From: Leucobacter rhizosphaerae
Lineage (GTDB): Bacteria > Actinomycetota > Actinomycetes > Actinomycetales > Microbacteriaceae
Direction of reading: 5' to 3'
Length of the DNA stretch: 64,000 nt
Assembly (NCBI RefSeq): GCF_022919175.1
Contig: NZ_CP095043.1
Location: forward strand, 1,984,001 to 2,048,000
The notes beneath the pieces were generated by a model. That model did no database searches and was not told the DNA's origin. It saw only the letters and a program-made list of their open reading frames with translations. The stretch's first letter is position 1, and every line of letters begins with the position of its first letter. The translations under genes were made by a program, and so were the position numbers. This document shows positions 8,641-16,829 of the stretch, in pieces.

Positions 8641-9438
8641 TCATGCGGTGCCGCCGACGGTCGAGAGCCCGCCGTCGAGGGTCAGGACCTGGCCGCTGAC
8701 CCAACTGGAATCGGACGAGGCGAAGTAGGCGATCGCCGCGGCGACGTCCTCCGGCTCGCCCAGACGCCCGAGGGGATACCGCGCCGCGACCTCGGCCTCG
8801 TTCGCCTCGTACAGCGCCGCGGCGAACTGCGTCCGCACGACCGCCGGCGCCACCGCGTTGACGCGGATCTCGGGGCCGAGTTCGGCTGCCATCGTGCGGG
8901 TGAGATGACTGAGCGCCGCCTTTGCGACGCCGTAGAGGCCGATGCCCGGCGAGGGGGTCTCCGCCGTCGACGAGGAGATGTTCACGACGCGGCCGCGACG
9001 CTCGCGGAACCCGAGACCGTCGTGGCGCACCGCGTCCTGCACCCACGCCAGCGCCGCCAGCACGTTCACCTCGAGGGTCTTGCGCGCGGCGCCGTGCTCG
9101 AGATCGGCGAGCGGACCGTAGGCCGGGTTCGCTCCCGCGGCGTTGACGAGCACGTCGAGCCGACCGAAGCGCCGGTGCACGGCGTCGAGCACCTCCGCGC
9201 GGTGCGCCGGATCATCGGCTTTGCCCGCCCGTGCGATGGCTTTCCCCTCGGGCAGCCGCGCCAGGGCCTGCTCGAGCCCGTCCGCGCTCCGTGCCGTGAT
9301 GCAGACGGACGCGCCCTCGTCGATCAGTCGCGCCGCCGTGGCCAAACCGATGCCCCGACTCGCCCCGGTGACGATCGCCACCTGGCCGTCGAGTCGTCGG
9401 CAGGTCGATGCGGTCCGGGGCGCTGCTGCGGATGCCAT
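8641..9438 (-). CDS. SDR family oxidoreductase (LvaD position)
   Basis: About 265 aa, classical SDR. It has TGASRGIG (cofactor), VNAAGANP in place of NNAG, catalytic Ser in NISSS and YGVAK as the YxxxK motif; the C-terminus VSGQVLTLDGGLSTVGG is typical. In the Lva pathway an SDR reduces the 4-oxoacyl-CoA to the 4-hydroxy form ahead of kinase and ACAD; gene order here fits. I selected ATG 9438, which has GGAAGGGG 5-8 nt upstream. An ATG at 9471 overlaps the previous stop (ATGA) and would add 11 residues, so coupling from there is a real alternative. Confidence 0.85.
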   Translation of the reverse strand: MASAAAPRTASTCRRLDGQVAIVTGASRGIGLATAARLIDEGASVCITARSADGLEQALARLPEGKAIARAGKADDPAHRAEVLDAVHRRFGRLDVLVNAAGANPAYGPLADLEHGAARKTLEVNVLAALAWVQDAVRHDGLGFRERRGRVVNISSSTAETPSPGIGLYGVAKAALSHLTRTMAAELGPEIRVNAVAPAVVRTQFAAALYEANEAEVAARYPLGRLGEPEDVAAAIAYFASSDSSWVSGQVLTLDGGLSTVGGTA

Positions 9439-9467
9439 GGGATCCCCTTCCGGTGCCTCGCGCACGG

Positions 9468-10394
9468 TCATGCCGACTGGTTGAGCGGCATCAACCGCTC
9501 CAGGAACCAGTCGGTCGCCGCGGCCGCGCACTGGAGCAGCAGCGTCTGCTTGCTGTAGAGCGCGAGATGGTCCGACTTGTCGATGACCACGAGCTTCTTC
9601 TTGGCGGTCGGGATCGCGTTGTACGCTCCGATCTCCTCCTCCCACAGCGTGATGTCGTCCTGCTCCGCGACGATCACGAGCGTCGGGGTGTTCACGATGC
9701 GGGGCAGGAACGGCTTCACGTTGTAGGACATGAGCAGGTCGACGGACTCGAGCGTGGCGTCGTACTGGTAGTTGGGCGCGACGGTCTTCTGGAAGGTGCC
9801 GAACACCTCGTAGCCCTCCGGGAACGGCCAGGCGGAGATCTCGTTCTCGGTGTCGAGCGTGAAGTGCGGCACCATGGTGTCCTCACCGGTGGAGAACCTG
9901 CGGCGTCGCGCTTCCAGGATCGCCTTCTCGAGACGACGGAAGTTCACTGTGCCGTTGTTCAGCCGCATGTTCAGGTATCCGTCGACGACGGGGATCTGCG
10001 AGACCGCGCACTTCACGCGGGAGTCGATCGCCGCGAGCACGAGCGAGTGGCCACCGCTGTACGAGAGTCCCCACACGCCGATGCGATCGGCGTCGACCTG
10101 ATCGAGCGTCTCGGCGTAGCTGATCGCATTGCGGTAGTCCTCGATCTGCAGGTTCGGGTCGATGTGCTGGCGCCGCTCCCCATCGCTGTCCCCGAAGTTC
10201 CGGTAGTCGAACAGCACGGCGGCGAAGCCGTTCTCGGCGAACATCGCGGCGTAGTGCGGCTGCACGATCTCCTTCACGTAGCACCAGCCCCCGGCCATGA
10301 TGATCGTCGGGAAGGGGCCCTCGCCGGTGTCGGGGGTGTAGAGCCATCCGCGGACGGTGTCCCCATTGCTTTGGAATTCGATGTCCTGTCGCAT
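9468..10394 (-). CDS. Alpha/beta hydrolase
   Basis: 308 aa. The nucleophile elbow GLSYSGG (Ser near residue 118) follows a GGWCYVKEI oxyanion segment and FDYRNFGDSDG; late acid and His are probably in the EQDD and KSDHLAL segments. This resembles the dienelactone-hydrolase/X-Pro-peptidase-like hydrolases that cleave esters, lactones or C-C bonds. AGGAG precedes the ATG at 10394. It sits between the acyl-CoA ligase and the SDR, so it may open a lactone or cleave an ester to free the acid that the ligase activates. Substrate unknown. Confidence 0.82.
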   Translation of the reverse strand: MRQDIEFQSNGDTVRGWLYTPDTGEGPFPTIIMAGGWCYVKEIVQPHYAAMFAENGFAAVLFDYRNFGDSDGERRQHIDPNLQIEDYRNAISYAETLDQVDADRIGVWGLSYSGGHSLVLAAIDSRVKCAVSQIPVVDGYLNMRLNNGTVNFRRLEKAILEARRRRFSTGEDTMVPHFTLDTENEISAWPFPEGYEVFGTFQKTVAPNYQYDATLESVDLLMSYNVKPFLPRIVNTPTLVIVAEQDDITLWEEEIGAYNAIPTAKKKLVVIDKSDHLALYSKQTLLLQCAAAATDWFLERLMPLNQSA

Positions 10395-10443
10395 GCGCGA
10401 CTCCTCTCTCTCTGATGTGTGCCGACCGCGGAGGGCCGGCGGG

Positions 10444-12126
10444 TCACTCGGTCGTCCGCGGCGACGGATCGACGCGCGCCGCCGCGCGCTGCGTCGGGAT
10501 CCGGGTTTCGATCGCACCTGCGTCGAGCGCCGCGCGCACCCGGGCGCGGAGCGCGAACTTCTGCACCTTCCCGGAGGCGGTGCGCGGCAGGTCCTCGACG
10601 AGCAGCAGGGCCTCGGGCACCTTCTGCCGCGCGACGCCGAGCTCGGTCAGGCCCCGGAGCACCCGCTCGAGCCGGAGCTCCGCGTCGTCGCTCACGACGA
10701 CCGCGCAGACCCGTTCGCCCATCACGTCGTCCGGATACCCGACGACGGCCGCGTCGCGCACCTCCTCGAACTGGAGCAGCAGATCCTCCACCTCTTTGGC
10801 GCTGATGTTCTCGCCGCCTCGGATGATCAGGTCCTTGACCCGGCCGACGATGGTCACTGCGCCGTTCGCGTCCAGGGTCGCGAGGTCACCCGTGCGGAAC
10901 CACCCGTCGGCCGTGAACGCGTCGGTGTTGTCGCTCGGGTCGAGATACCCGGCGAACATCTCGGGGCCTAAGACCTCGAGCTCTCCGGTGCCGACCGCGG
11001 CCCCGCCGGCGATCCGCGCGCGCGCCTCTCCGATCGGGGTGCCGTCGGTGCGGTGCCGGATCTCCGGCGCAGCCCCGGGGTGCACGGTGCAGAGCGTGGG
11101 GAACTCGGTGGATCCATAGGTTCTCGAGATCTCCGTGCCCATGGTGCGCTCCGCCTCCTCGATCAGCGCTGCCGGGATCTCGGCGCCGCCGCAGAGGAAG
11201 TGCCGCAGGGCGGACGGCGTTCCGGTCTGCGCGTACGCATCGGCGAGCCCCCGGAGGAAGGGGGTGGCCGCCACGGTGATGGTGCAGCCGTCGGCCTCGA
11301 TCTGCTGGAGTGCCGTCTCCGGCGACCAGCGATCGAGCAGCACCACCCCGCCGTCGGTCAGCACCGGCATGATCATGCCGTACAGCAGCCCCGTCACGTG
11401 GGTCACGGGCGACGGCATGAAGACCCGCTCCCCCGCGAGGGAGAAGGTGTCGGCGATGGACTGCGCCTCGACGAGCAGCGATCGATGCGTGTGCAGCACC
11501 CCCTTGGGGCGGCCGGTCGTGCCCGAGGTGTACATCAGCATGCACACCTCATCGGGATCGGCGGCGACGCCCCGGTAGTCCGCCGCCGTCACCGGTTCGA
11601 GATCTTCCGCTCCGATGTCCGCACCGGCGCCCACGTGATCACCCGCGGCCCGCACGGCCAGCACCGGTGCCGCGATCGAGCCGCGCCGGAGTACGTCGCG
11701 GATCATCGTCGCGTGATCGGTGCCTCGGTGTTCGTCGGGTGCGACGACCGCGTCCGGCGGCAGCATCTCGAAGAGCACCTGCAGATCCCGGTCCCGGTAG
11801 ATCGGCGTGAGCAGATTCACGGTCGCCCCGAGACCCCAGGCCGCGTAGACGACTGCGAGCGTCTCCCACCAGTTCGGAAGCTGGACCGCGACGAGGCTCC
11901 CGACCCGGATGCCCCGGTCGGAGAGCCGCTGCTGCCACCGCGCCGCCTCCGTCGCCAACTCGGCCAGAGAGAGCCGGCGTGTCTCGTCGATCACAAACGC
12001 TCGATCGGGATCTCGCGCCACCGCGTCGCGGAAGCGCTCGGGGATCGTCCAACGTTGCGCGTCGGCGGCGCGGAAGGATGGCGATTCCTGCCGCGTGGGC
12101 GCGATCATCGCGCACCGCCCGCGCAT
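10444..12126 (-). CDS. AMP-dependent acyl-CoA ligase (LvaE position)
   Basis: About 560 aa, ANL superfamily. The P-loop motif MYTSGTTGRPKGVLHTH (near residue 195), the YGSTEFP box, the GWFRTGDLATLD hinge region, IIRGGENISAKEVED and the C-terminal catalytic Lys in PRTASGKVQKF are all intact. It should activate a carboxylic acid as acyl-adenylate and then CoA thioester. It is one step upstream of the hydrolase-SDR-ACAD-kinase genes, so its acid is the likely entry substrate (levulinate, another 4-oxo/4-hydroxy acid, or a ring-derived acid). Start is uncertain: ATG 12126 (14 bp after the E1 stop) or ATG 12108; neither has a strong SD. Confidence 0.88.
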   Translation of the reverse strand: MRGRCAMIAPTRQESPSFRAADAQRWTIPERFRDAVARDPDRAFVIDETRRLSLAELATEAARWQQRLSDRGIRVGSLVAVQLPNWWETLAVVYAAWGLGATVNLLTPIYRDRDLQVLFEMLPPDAVVAPDEHRGTDHATMIRDVLRRGSIAAPVLAVRAAGDHVGAGADIGAEDLEPVTAADYRGVAADPDEVCMLMYTSGTTGRPKGVLHTHRSLLVEAQSIADTFSLAGERVFMPSPVTHVTGLLYGMIMPVLTDGGVVLLDRWSPETALQQIEADGCTITVAATPFLRGLADAYAQTGTPSALRHFLCGGAEIPAALIEEAERTMGTEISRTYGSTEFPTLCTVHPGAAPEIRHRTDGTPIGEARARIAGGAAVGTGELEVLGPEMFAGYLDPSDNTDAFTADGWFRTGDLATLDANGAVTIVGRVKDLIIRGGENISAKEVEDLLLQFEEVRDAAVVGYPDDVMGERVCAVVVSDDAELRLERVLRGLTELGVARQKVPEALLLVEDLPRTASGKVQKFALRARVRAALDAGAIETRIPTQRAAARVDPSPRTTE

Positions 12127-12139
12127 CGAATCCGGGCCA

Positions 12140-14140
12140 TCAGATGCTCACCGTCCGCCGGATCGCCGCGGCGATGTCCTCCTGATCGGGCAGCCACTCC
12201 TGCTCGAGCACCGGGGTGTAGGGGGCCGGCTGGAATCGGGCCCCCACACGCTCGATGGGCGCGTCGAGGAACCAGAAGCCGTCCTTCGCCACGGTGGCCG
12301 CGATCTCCGCGCCCACTCCGAAGTCCGTCACCGCCTCGTGCACGATGACCAACCGGCTCGTCCGCTCCACCGAGCCGAGCACGGTGTCGCGATCCCAGGG
12401 AGCCACCGTCCGCAGATCGATGACCTCGACGCTGATGCCCTCCTCGGCCAGCCGCTCCGCGACCTCGAGGCACTCCAGCACCATGCGCGAGTACGACACG
12501 ACCGTGACCTGGCTCCCGGGCCGCGCGACGCGGGCCACCCCGATCGGGACGAGCGCACCGGACTCCGGCGCGGGCGAGCGTCGACCGTAGAGCATGCGAT
12601 TCTCGATGAAGATCACCGGGTTCGGATCCTGCATGGCACTGCGCAGCAGCCCGTAGGCGTCGGCGGAGGTGGCCGGCATGAGCACGGTCAACCCCGGGAT
12701 GTGCGCGAGCAGCGCCTCGAGGCTCTGCGAGTGCTGACTGCCCGCGGAGCGTCCGGCACCGAACTGCGTCCGGATCGTGAGTCCCATCTGCGCGCGCCCC
12801 GCGGTCATGAAGTGCAGCTTGGCCGCCTGGTTCAGGATCTGGTCGAAGGCGACCCCGATGAAGTCGAGGTACATGATCTCGACGAGCGGGTTCAACCCCG
12901 CCATCGCCCCACCGACCCCGACCCCGAGAATCGCCGACTCCGAGATGGGGGTGTCGAGGATCCGATCCGGGAAGCTCTCCGCCAGACCGCGGGAGACCGC
13001 GAAGACGCCGCCCCCCGCGGCGACGTCGATCCCCGCGAACACCGCACGGGGGTCGGCCTCGAGTGCGTCGTGGATCGCGAGGCGGATCGCCGCCAGGTAC
13101 TTCATCGGCTCGCCCGTCGGTTCCGCCTCGACGACCGCACCCGGGGGGCGGGCCTGCAGGACGTAGTCCCCGACACTCGCCGGATCCGGGTCCTCCATCG
13201 CGAAGGCCTGCTCCGCCGCAGCGGCGATCCGCTGCTGCTCGTCCGACTCGACCGTCGAGATCGTGTCGCCGTCGACGCCCTGCGCCAGGAGCTGCTGCCG
13301 GGTGATCTCGATGCAGTCCACCTCGAGCCCCGCGCGCAGGTGATCGGGCGCCCGGTACTTCTGCTGGTCGCCCTCGTAGTGGCCGTGCCAGCGGACGGTG
13401 CGGGCTTCGACGATCACGGGCCCCCCGATGCGAGCGTGACCCGCCGCCGTGCGCATCGCGCCGATCACGGCGGTGACGTCCCCGCCGTCCACGCCGAGAT
13501 AGGGCACCCGATATCCCGCGGCGCGCTGCTCGAGCGTTGCCGGGTGTCCGTCCTCGGCGGCGGTGAACTCCGCGTAGCCGTTGTTCTCGCAGAAGAACAC
13601 CACGGGGAGCGACCACAGGGAGGCCAGATTCACGGCCTCGTGGAAGAGCCCCTGGGCGACCGCGCCGTCGCCGAAGAATGAGACCACGACGCGGCCGTCG
13701 CCGAACTGCTGCGCCGCGAGCCCGGCGCCGGCCGCGATCGGGAGACCGGCGGCGACGATCCCGTTCGCGCCCAGGATCCCGAGCTCGGGGTCCGCGATGT
13801 GCATGGACCCGCCGCGCCCGCCCACCGTGCCGCCGGCTCGACCGTAGAGCTCGGCGAACATGCCGAGCGGGTCGAGCCCCTTGGCGAGGCAGTGGCCGTG
13901 TCCGCGGTGGTTCGAGGTGATCATGTCCGTGCGGTCGAGTTCGAAGCAGGCGCCCACTGCGGTCGCCTCCTGCCCGAGCGAGGCGTGCACGAATCCCGGG
14001 ATCCTGCCGGCGGCGTACTCTCGGGACACGATCGTCTCGAACGCGCGGATACGCACCATTCCGCGGAAGGCGTCGAGCAGCGTGTCGCTGCTGAGGTCTG
14101 CCTCCGCCACGACCAGCGCGGGGCTCTCGATGTGCACCAT
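12140..14140 (-). CDS. Fused alpha-beta E1 component of a 2-oxoacid (acetoin-type) dehydrogenase
   Basis: 666 aa. The first half is a complete E1-alpha: QEATAVGACFEL, NHRGHGH, GRGGSMH, and the TPP motif GDGAVAQG...ENN. From about residue 346 it continues as a complete E1-beta (GIDVAAGGGVF, ISESAILGVGVG, YLDF, RTQFGAG, PATSADAYGLL). Separate genes encode these in most bacteria. E1 decarboxylates a 2-oxoacid on thiamine diphosphate and normally hands the acyl group to a lipoyl E2; no E2 or E3 is in this window. GAGAGGA lies 8 nt before ATG 14140. An operator-like site sits 29 bp upstream. It heads the ligase-to-kinase gene run. Confidence 0.88.
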   Translation of the reverse strand: MVHIESPALVVAEADLSSDTLLDAFRGMVRIRAFETIVSREYAAGRIPGFVHASLGQEATAVGACFELDRTDMITSNHRGHGHCLAKGLDPLGMFAELYGRAGGTVGGRGGSMHIADPELGILGANGIVAAGLPIAAGAGLAAQQFGDGRVVVSFFGDGAVAQGLFHEAVNLASLWSLPVVFFCENNGYAEFTAAEDGHPATLEQRAAGYRVPYLGVDGGDVTAVIGAMRTAAGHARIGGPVIVEARTVRWHGHYEGDQQKYRAPDHLRAGLEVDCIEITRQQLLAQGVDGDTISTVESDEQQRIAAAAEQAFAMEDPDPASVGDYVLQARPPGAVVEAEPTGEPMKYLAAIRLAIHDALEADPRAVFAGIDVAAGGGVFAVSRGLAESFPDRILDTPISESAILGVGVGGAMAGLNPLVEIMYLDFIGVAFDQILNQAAKLHFMTAGRAQMGLTIRTQFGAGRSAGSQHSQSLEALLAHIPGLTVLMPATSADAYGLLRSAMQDPNPVIFIENRMLYGRRSPAPESGALVPIGVARVARPGSQVTVVSYSRMVLECLEVAERLAEEGISVEVIDLRTVAPWDRDTVLGSVERTSRLVIVHEAVTDFGVGAEIAATVAKDGFWFLDAPIERVGARFQPAPYTPVLEQEWLPDQEDIAAAIRRTVSI

Positions 14141-14168
14141 GTCCGGATCCTCTCTGATCCTCACTATC

Positions 14169-14186
14169 AACCGGCCACCCGGTCGG
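14169..14186. promoter_or_regulatory. TetR-type operator candidate before the E1 gene
   Basis: AACCGGCCACCCGGTCGG, 29 bp upstream of the E1 start, matches at 16 of 18 positions the site GACCGGCCAACCGGTCGG at 16122-16139 beside the TetR gene. Both have ACCGG/CCGGT arms four bases apart. The 14187-14263 remainder of the gap shows nothing distinctive. Confidence 0.6.
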
Positions 14187-14263
14187 TTTTTCGCCTCTGG
14201 AACTCCGCGGTGGCCGCTGCGACCGAGCGCCGGGCGGCGACACTCGCGCGCCGCCGCCCCGCC

Positions 14264-15046
14264 TCAGTGGAAGAGCACGCCCCCGTTGACGTCGATCGAC
14301 GCACCGGTGATGTAGCTCGCCTTATCCGACGTCAAGAACTCGACGGCGTCCGCGATGGACCCGGGAGGGCCCGCGATCCCGAGCGGAATCTTGGACCACT
14401 CGATATCCTTCATCTCCTCGAAGGTGATCCCGCGCTCCTTCGCCTCGGCGGCGAGCGCGTCGCGGTGCATCTGCGTGTCGATGTTGCCGGGGCAGACGGT
14501 GTTCGCGCGGATGCCGTCCTCCGCAAGCTCGTCGGCCAGGCTCTGCGTCAGGCTGATGACGCCGGCCTTCGACGCGCAGTACGCCGCGAAGAAGCCGTGA
14601 CCGGAGTGGCCGTACCAGGAGGCGATCGTCGCGATGCTCGACGACCCACCCTTGGGCATCAGCGGCACGAGGTGCTTCGCCATCAGGAAGACGCCGCGGA
14701 CGTTCACGTTGTTGACACGATCCCACTCGTCGAGGTCGATCTCGGTGACCTTGTTCGCCTGCTGCAGCACACCCGCGAGGAGCGCCAGCACGTCGACCCG
14801 ACCCGCCCACGCCTCCACCTGCGCGGCGACCCGCCGCACGGACTCCGGCTGGGAGACGTCGGCGGGGATGAGGAGCAGTTCGACCGACGGCCACTCGCTC
14901 CGCAGCGCGGCCGCAGCGCGGTCGAGTCCCTCCTGCGCCAGATCGACGAGCACCAGCCGATCGCCGAGCGCGGCGTAGCGAGCCGCGACCTCCCGGCCCA
15001 TGCCGCCTCCGGCGCCGGTGACGAGCACCACCCGTGACTCGCTCAT
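14264..15046 (-). CDS. SDR family oxidoreductase with altered NNAG motif
   Basis: 260 aa SDR. Cofactor motif TGAGGGMG and active-site YCASK are present, but the structural NNAG reads LLAGVLQ. A close relative at 25317 shares this change (IVAGVLQ) and the loop with ERGxxFEEMxDxxWSxIP, so the two form a subfamily acting on related substrates. The ATG at 15046 overlaps the stop of the upstream SDR (ATGA), so the pair is co-translated. The C-terminus SYITGASIDVNGGVLFH is typical. Probably NAD(P)-dependent dehydrogenation of a polyol or hydroxyacid; substrate unknown. Confidence 0.86.
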   Translation of the reverse strand: MSESRVVLVTGAGGGMGREVAARYAALGDRLVLVDLAQEGLDRAAAALRSEWPSVELLLIPADVSQPESVRRVAAQVEAWAGRVDVLALLAGVLQQANKVTEIDLDEWDRVNNVNVRGVFLMAKHLVPLMPKGGSSSIATIASWYGHSGHGFFAAYCASKAGVISLTQSLADELAEDGIRANTVCPGNIDTQMHRDALAAEAKERGITFEEMKDIEWSKIPLGIAGPPGSIADAVEFLTSDKASYITGASIDVNGGVLFH

Positions 15047-15822
15047 ACGAGGATCATCCCTCCCTCGATCGGAACGATCTGGCCGGTGATGTAATCGGAG
15101 TCCGGAGCCGCCAGGAAGATCGCGGTGGGCACGATGTCGGCGGGCTGGGCCGGGCGTCCGAGGAGGATGTCGCCGGCCATGGAATCGAAGCCGGCATCGC
15201 CCTCGCCGATGCGCTCGAGGTCCTGGTCGAGCTTCTCCCACAGCGGCGTCGCCACGACGCCGGGCGCGAACCCGTTGACGGTGATGCCGTGCTCGGCGAG
15301 CGCTCGCGCGCCGGCCTGCGTGAGGGAGATGACCGCCGCCTTCGCTGCGGAGTAGGGTGCGAAGCTCGGGAACCCGGTGCGACCGGCGATCGACGCGGTA
15401 TTGACGATCTTGCCGCCGCCGCCCTGGGCGATGAACTGCTTGGCCGCTTCCTGGGCTCCGATCAGCGTGCCGAGCGCGTTGACCTCGAGCACCTTGGAGA
15501 AGTTCGCCTCGGTGATGTCGAGGTACTTCATGGGGACGTTCATGCCGGCGTTGTTGAAGTACGCGTCGAGGCGCCCGAAGCGCTCGACCGCCGCGACGAT
15601 GCCTGCTCGGACCTGCTCGCGGCTCGTGATGTCGACCTGCACCGCGAGCGCGGAACCACCGGACGCCGAGATCGAGTCCGCGACCGCGGTGGCGGCCTCG
15701 GCGTTCAGATCGGCGATGACGACGTTCGCGCCCTCGTCCGCGAACCCGCGCACGATCGCCTCGCCGATTCCCGAGGCGGCACCCGTCACGATCACGGTTT
15801 TACCTGAAAGTCTTGACGTCAT
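15043..15822 (-). CDS. SDR family oxidoreductase
   Basis: 259 aa classical SDR: TGAASGIG, NNAGMN, catalytic NTASIAG and YSAAK, C-terminus GQIVPIEGGMILV. I chose the ATG at 15822 because AAGGAG lies about 10 nt upstream; the ATG at 15831 is too close to it. It is the first gene leftward of the 365-bp divergent region shared with the TetR gene and is coupled to the next SDR. Probably TetR-controlled with its neighbours. Confidence 0.87.
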   Translation of the reverse strand: MTSRLSGKTVIVTGAASGIGEAIVRGFADEGANVVIADLNAEAATAVADSISASGGSALAVQVDITSREQVRAGIVAAVERFGRLDAYFNNAGMNVPMKYLDITEANFSKVLEVNALGTLIGAQEAAKQFIAQGGGGKIVNTASIAGRTGFPSFAPYSAAKAAVISLTQAGARALAEHGITVNGFAPGVVATPLWEKLDQDLERIGEGDAGFDSMAGDILLGRPAQPADIVPTAIFLAAPDSDYITGQIVPIEGGMILV

Positions 15823-15968
15823 TGTCCGCATGCTCCTTCGTGGGCCACAAGGTTGCCGGTCGGTGGCGATCGAGCACCCGCCGCATCGCAACGCACTCCT
15901 CGACCCCTCCAACTCGGAGGTCACTGAGGCTAAACACCTCGAGTAACACTCTACACAGGAATCATCGC

Positions 15969-15986
15969 GTGTCTAGATCTAAACCC
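15969..15986. promoter_or_regulatory. Imperfect palindrome GTGTCTAGATCTAAACCC
   Basis: The perfect core TAGATCTA is flanked by arms that read GTGTCTAGA in one direction and GGGTTTAGA in the other, so both halves resemble the GTGTYTAG motif found at other promoters in the window. Candidate full operator for an HTH regulator. Confidence 0.35.
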
Positions 15987-16121
15987 CAGCACATACGCCC
16001 GTCATCAGGTATTCTCAAGACTCTTCGATCGATCGGCACCTCACGCGCCCGGCCAATCTTCGTTTACTGCGACTCTACGGTATCGAAAATCCCGGGGTGA
16101 TCAGGGGCTTTACCGGTGCAT

Positions 16122-16139
16122 GACCGGCCAACCGGTCGG
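16122..16139. promoter_or_regulatory. TetR-type operator candidate beside the TetR gene
   Basis: GACCGG-CCAA-CCGGTC is a perfect 6-bp inverted repeat, 49-66 bp before the TetR start and just upstream of TAGAAT at 16157-16162. A near-copy precedes the E1 gene at 14169. Position fits autorepression. Confidence 0.62.
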
Positions 16140-16187
16140 GAGTGTCCGCCACCCCGTAGAATCGGGGCAACCCGAGTGAGGATTCCG

Positions 16188-16829
16188 ATGCCACGTCGCG
16201 ACCACGACCTTACGCCCGGCGGCCAGCAGCGTCGCGCGGCCATCATCGACGCGGCCGCGCAGCTGTTCACCGAGCTCGGGTACCACAGCACCTCGACGGC
16301 GCTCATCGCCGATCGGGTCGGCTGCGCCAAGGCGACGGTCTACCATTACTTCCGCAAGAAGCCGGAGATCCTCTTCGAGATCCACGACCAGTGGATCGAG
16401 GAGCTGCTCGGCCGTGTGTCGGCGACCCCGGCAGACGCGAGCCTCGCCGAGTTCCTCCACCAGGTGTTCCGCGACATCCTGCACCTCATGGAGACGAAGT
16501 CGGATCACGTGCGCGTGTTCTTCGAGTACTACCACGAGCTGCCGGACGACCTCCGGGCGGTTGCGACATCGAAGCGGGATACCTACGAGCGGATGATCGA
16601 GTCGCGCATTCGCTCGGGGATCGATGCGGGGATCCTGCGCCCGCAGCATCCCCGCATCGCCGCCTTCGCACTGTTCGGGATGTGCAACTGGAGCTACCAG
16701 TGGTATCGGCCCGGCCATGAACTCACGGATCGGGAGGTCGCGGACGAGCTCTTCGAGATCTACTACGCGGGGGTGCGTGCCGGGTCGCTCGATCCGTCCC
16801 CGTCTCCGAGCAGCGCCGGTCTCACCTGA
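16188..16829 (+). CDS. TetR/AcrR family transcriptional regulator
   Basis: 213 aa. The N-terminal TetR helix-turn-helix is clear (AAIIDAAAQLFTELGYHSTS, then IADRVGCAKATVYHYFRKKPEILFEI, about residues 17-65). The C-terminal all-helical ligand domain resembles that of acyl-CoA or fatty-acid responsive members, but that is only suggestive. GAGTGAGGA precedes ATG 16188; a GC-rich in-frame extension upstream spans the operator and was rejected. It is divergent from the SDR pair and very likely controls these, the E1-to-kinase genes, and itself through the two matching operator sites. Confidence 0.88.
   Translation: MPRRDHDLTPGGQQRRAAIIDAAAQLFTELGYHSTSTALIADRVGCAKATVYHYFRKKPEILFEIHDQWIEELLGRVSATPADASLAEFLHQVFRDILHLMETKSDHVRVFFEYYHELPDDLRAVATSKRDTYERMIESRIRSGIDAGILRPQHPRIAAFALFGMCNWSYQWYRPGHELTDREVADELFEIYYAGVRAGSLDPSPSPSSAGLT

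Larger units (their letters stand above)
15823..16187. promoter_or_regulatory. Divergent regulatory region between SDR and TetR genes
   Basis: 365 bp without a gene. It holds, left to right, a GTGTTTAG copy on the minus strand (15931-15938 area), a palindrome around TAGATCTA (15969-15986), the GACCGG/CCGGTC operator candidate (16122-16139) and a TAGAAT -10-like box (16157-16162) for the TetR gene. No ORF with a ribosome site is seen in it. Confidence 0.6.
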
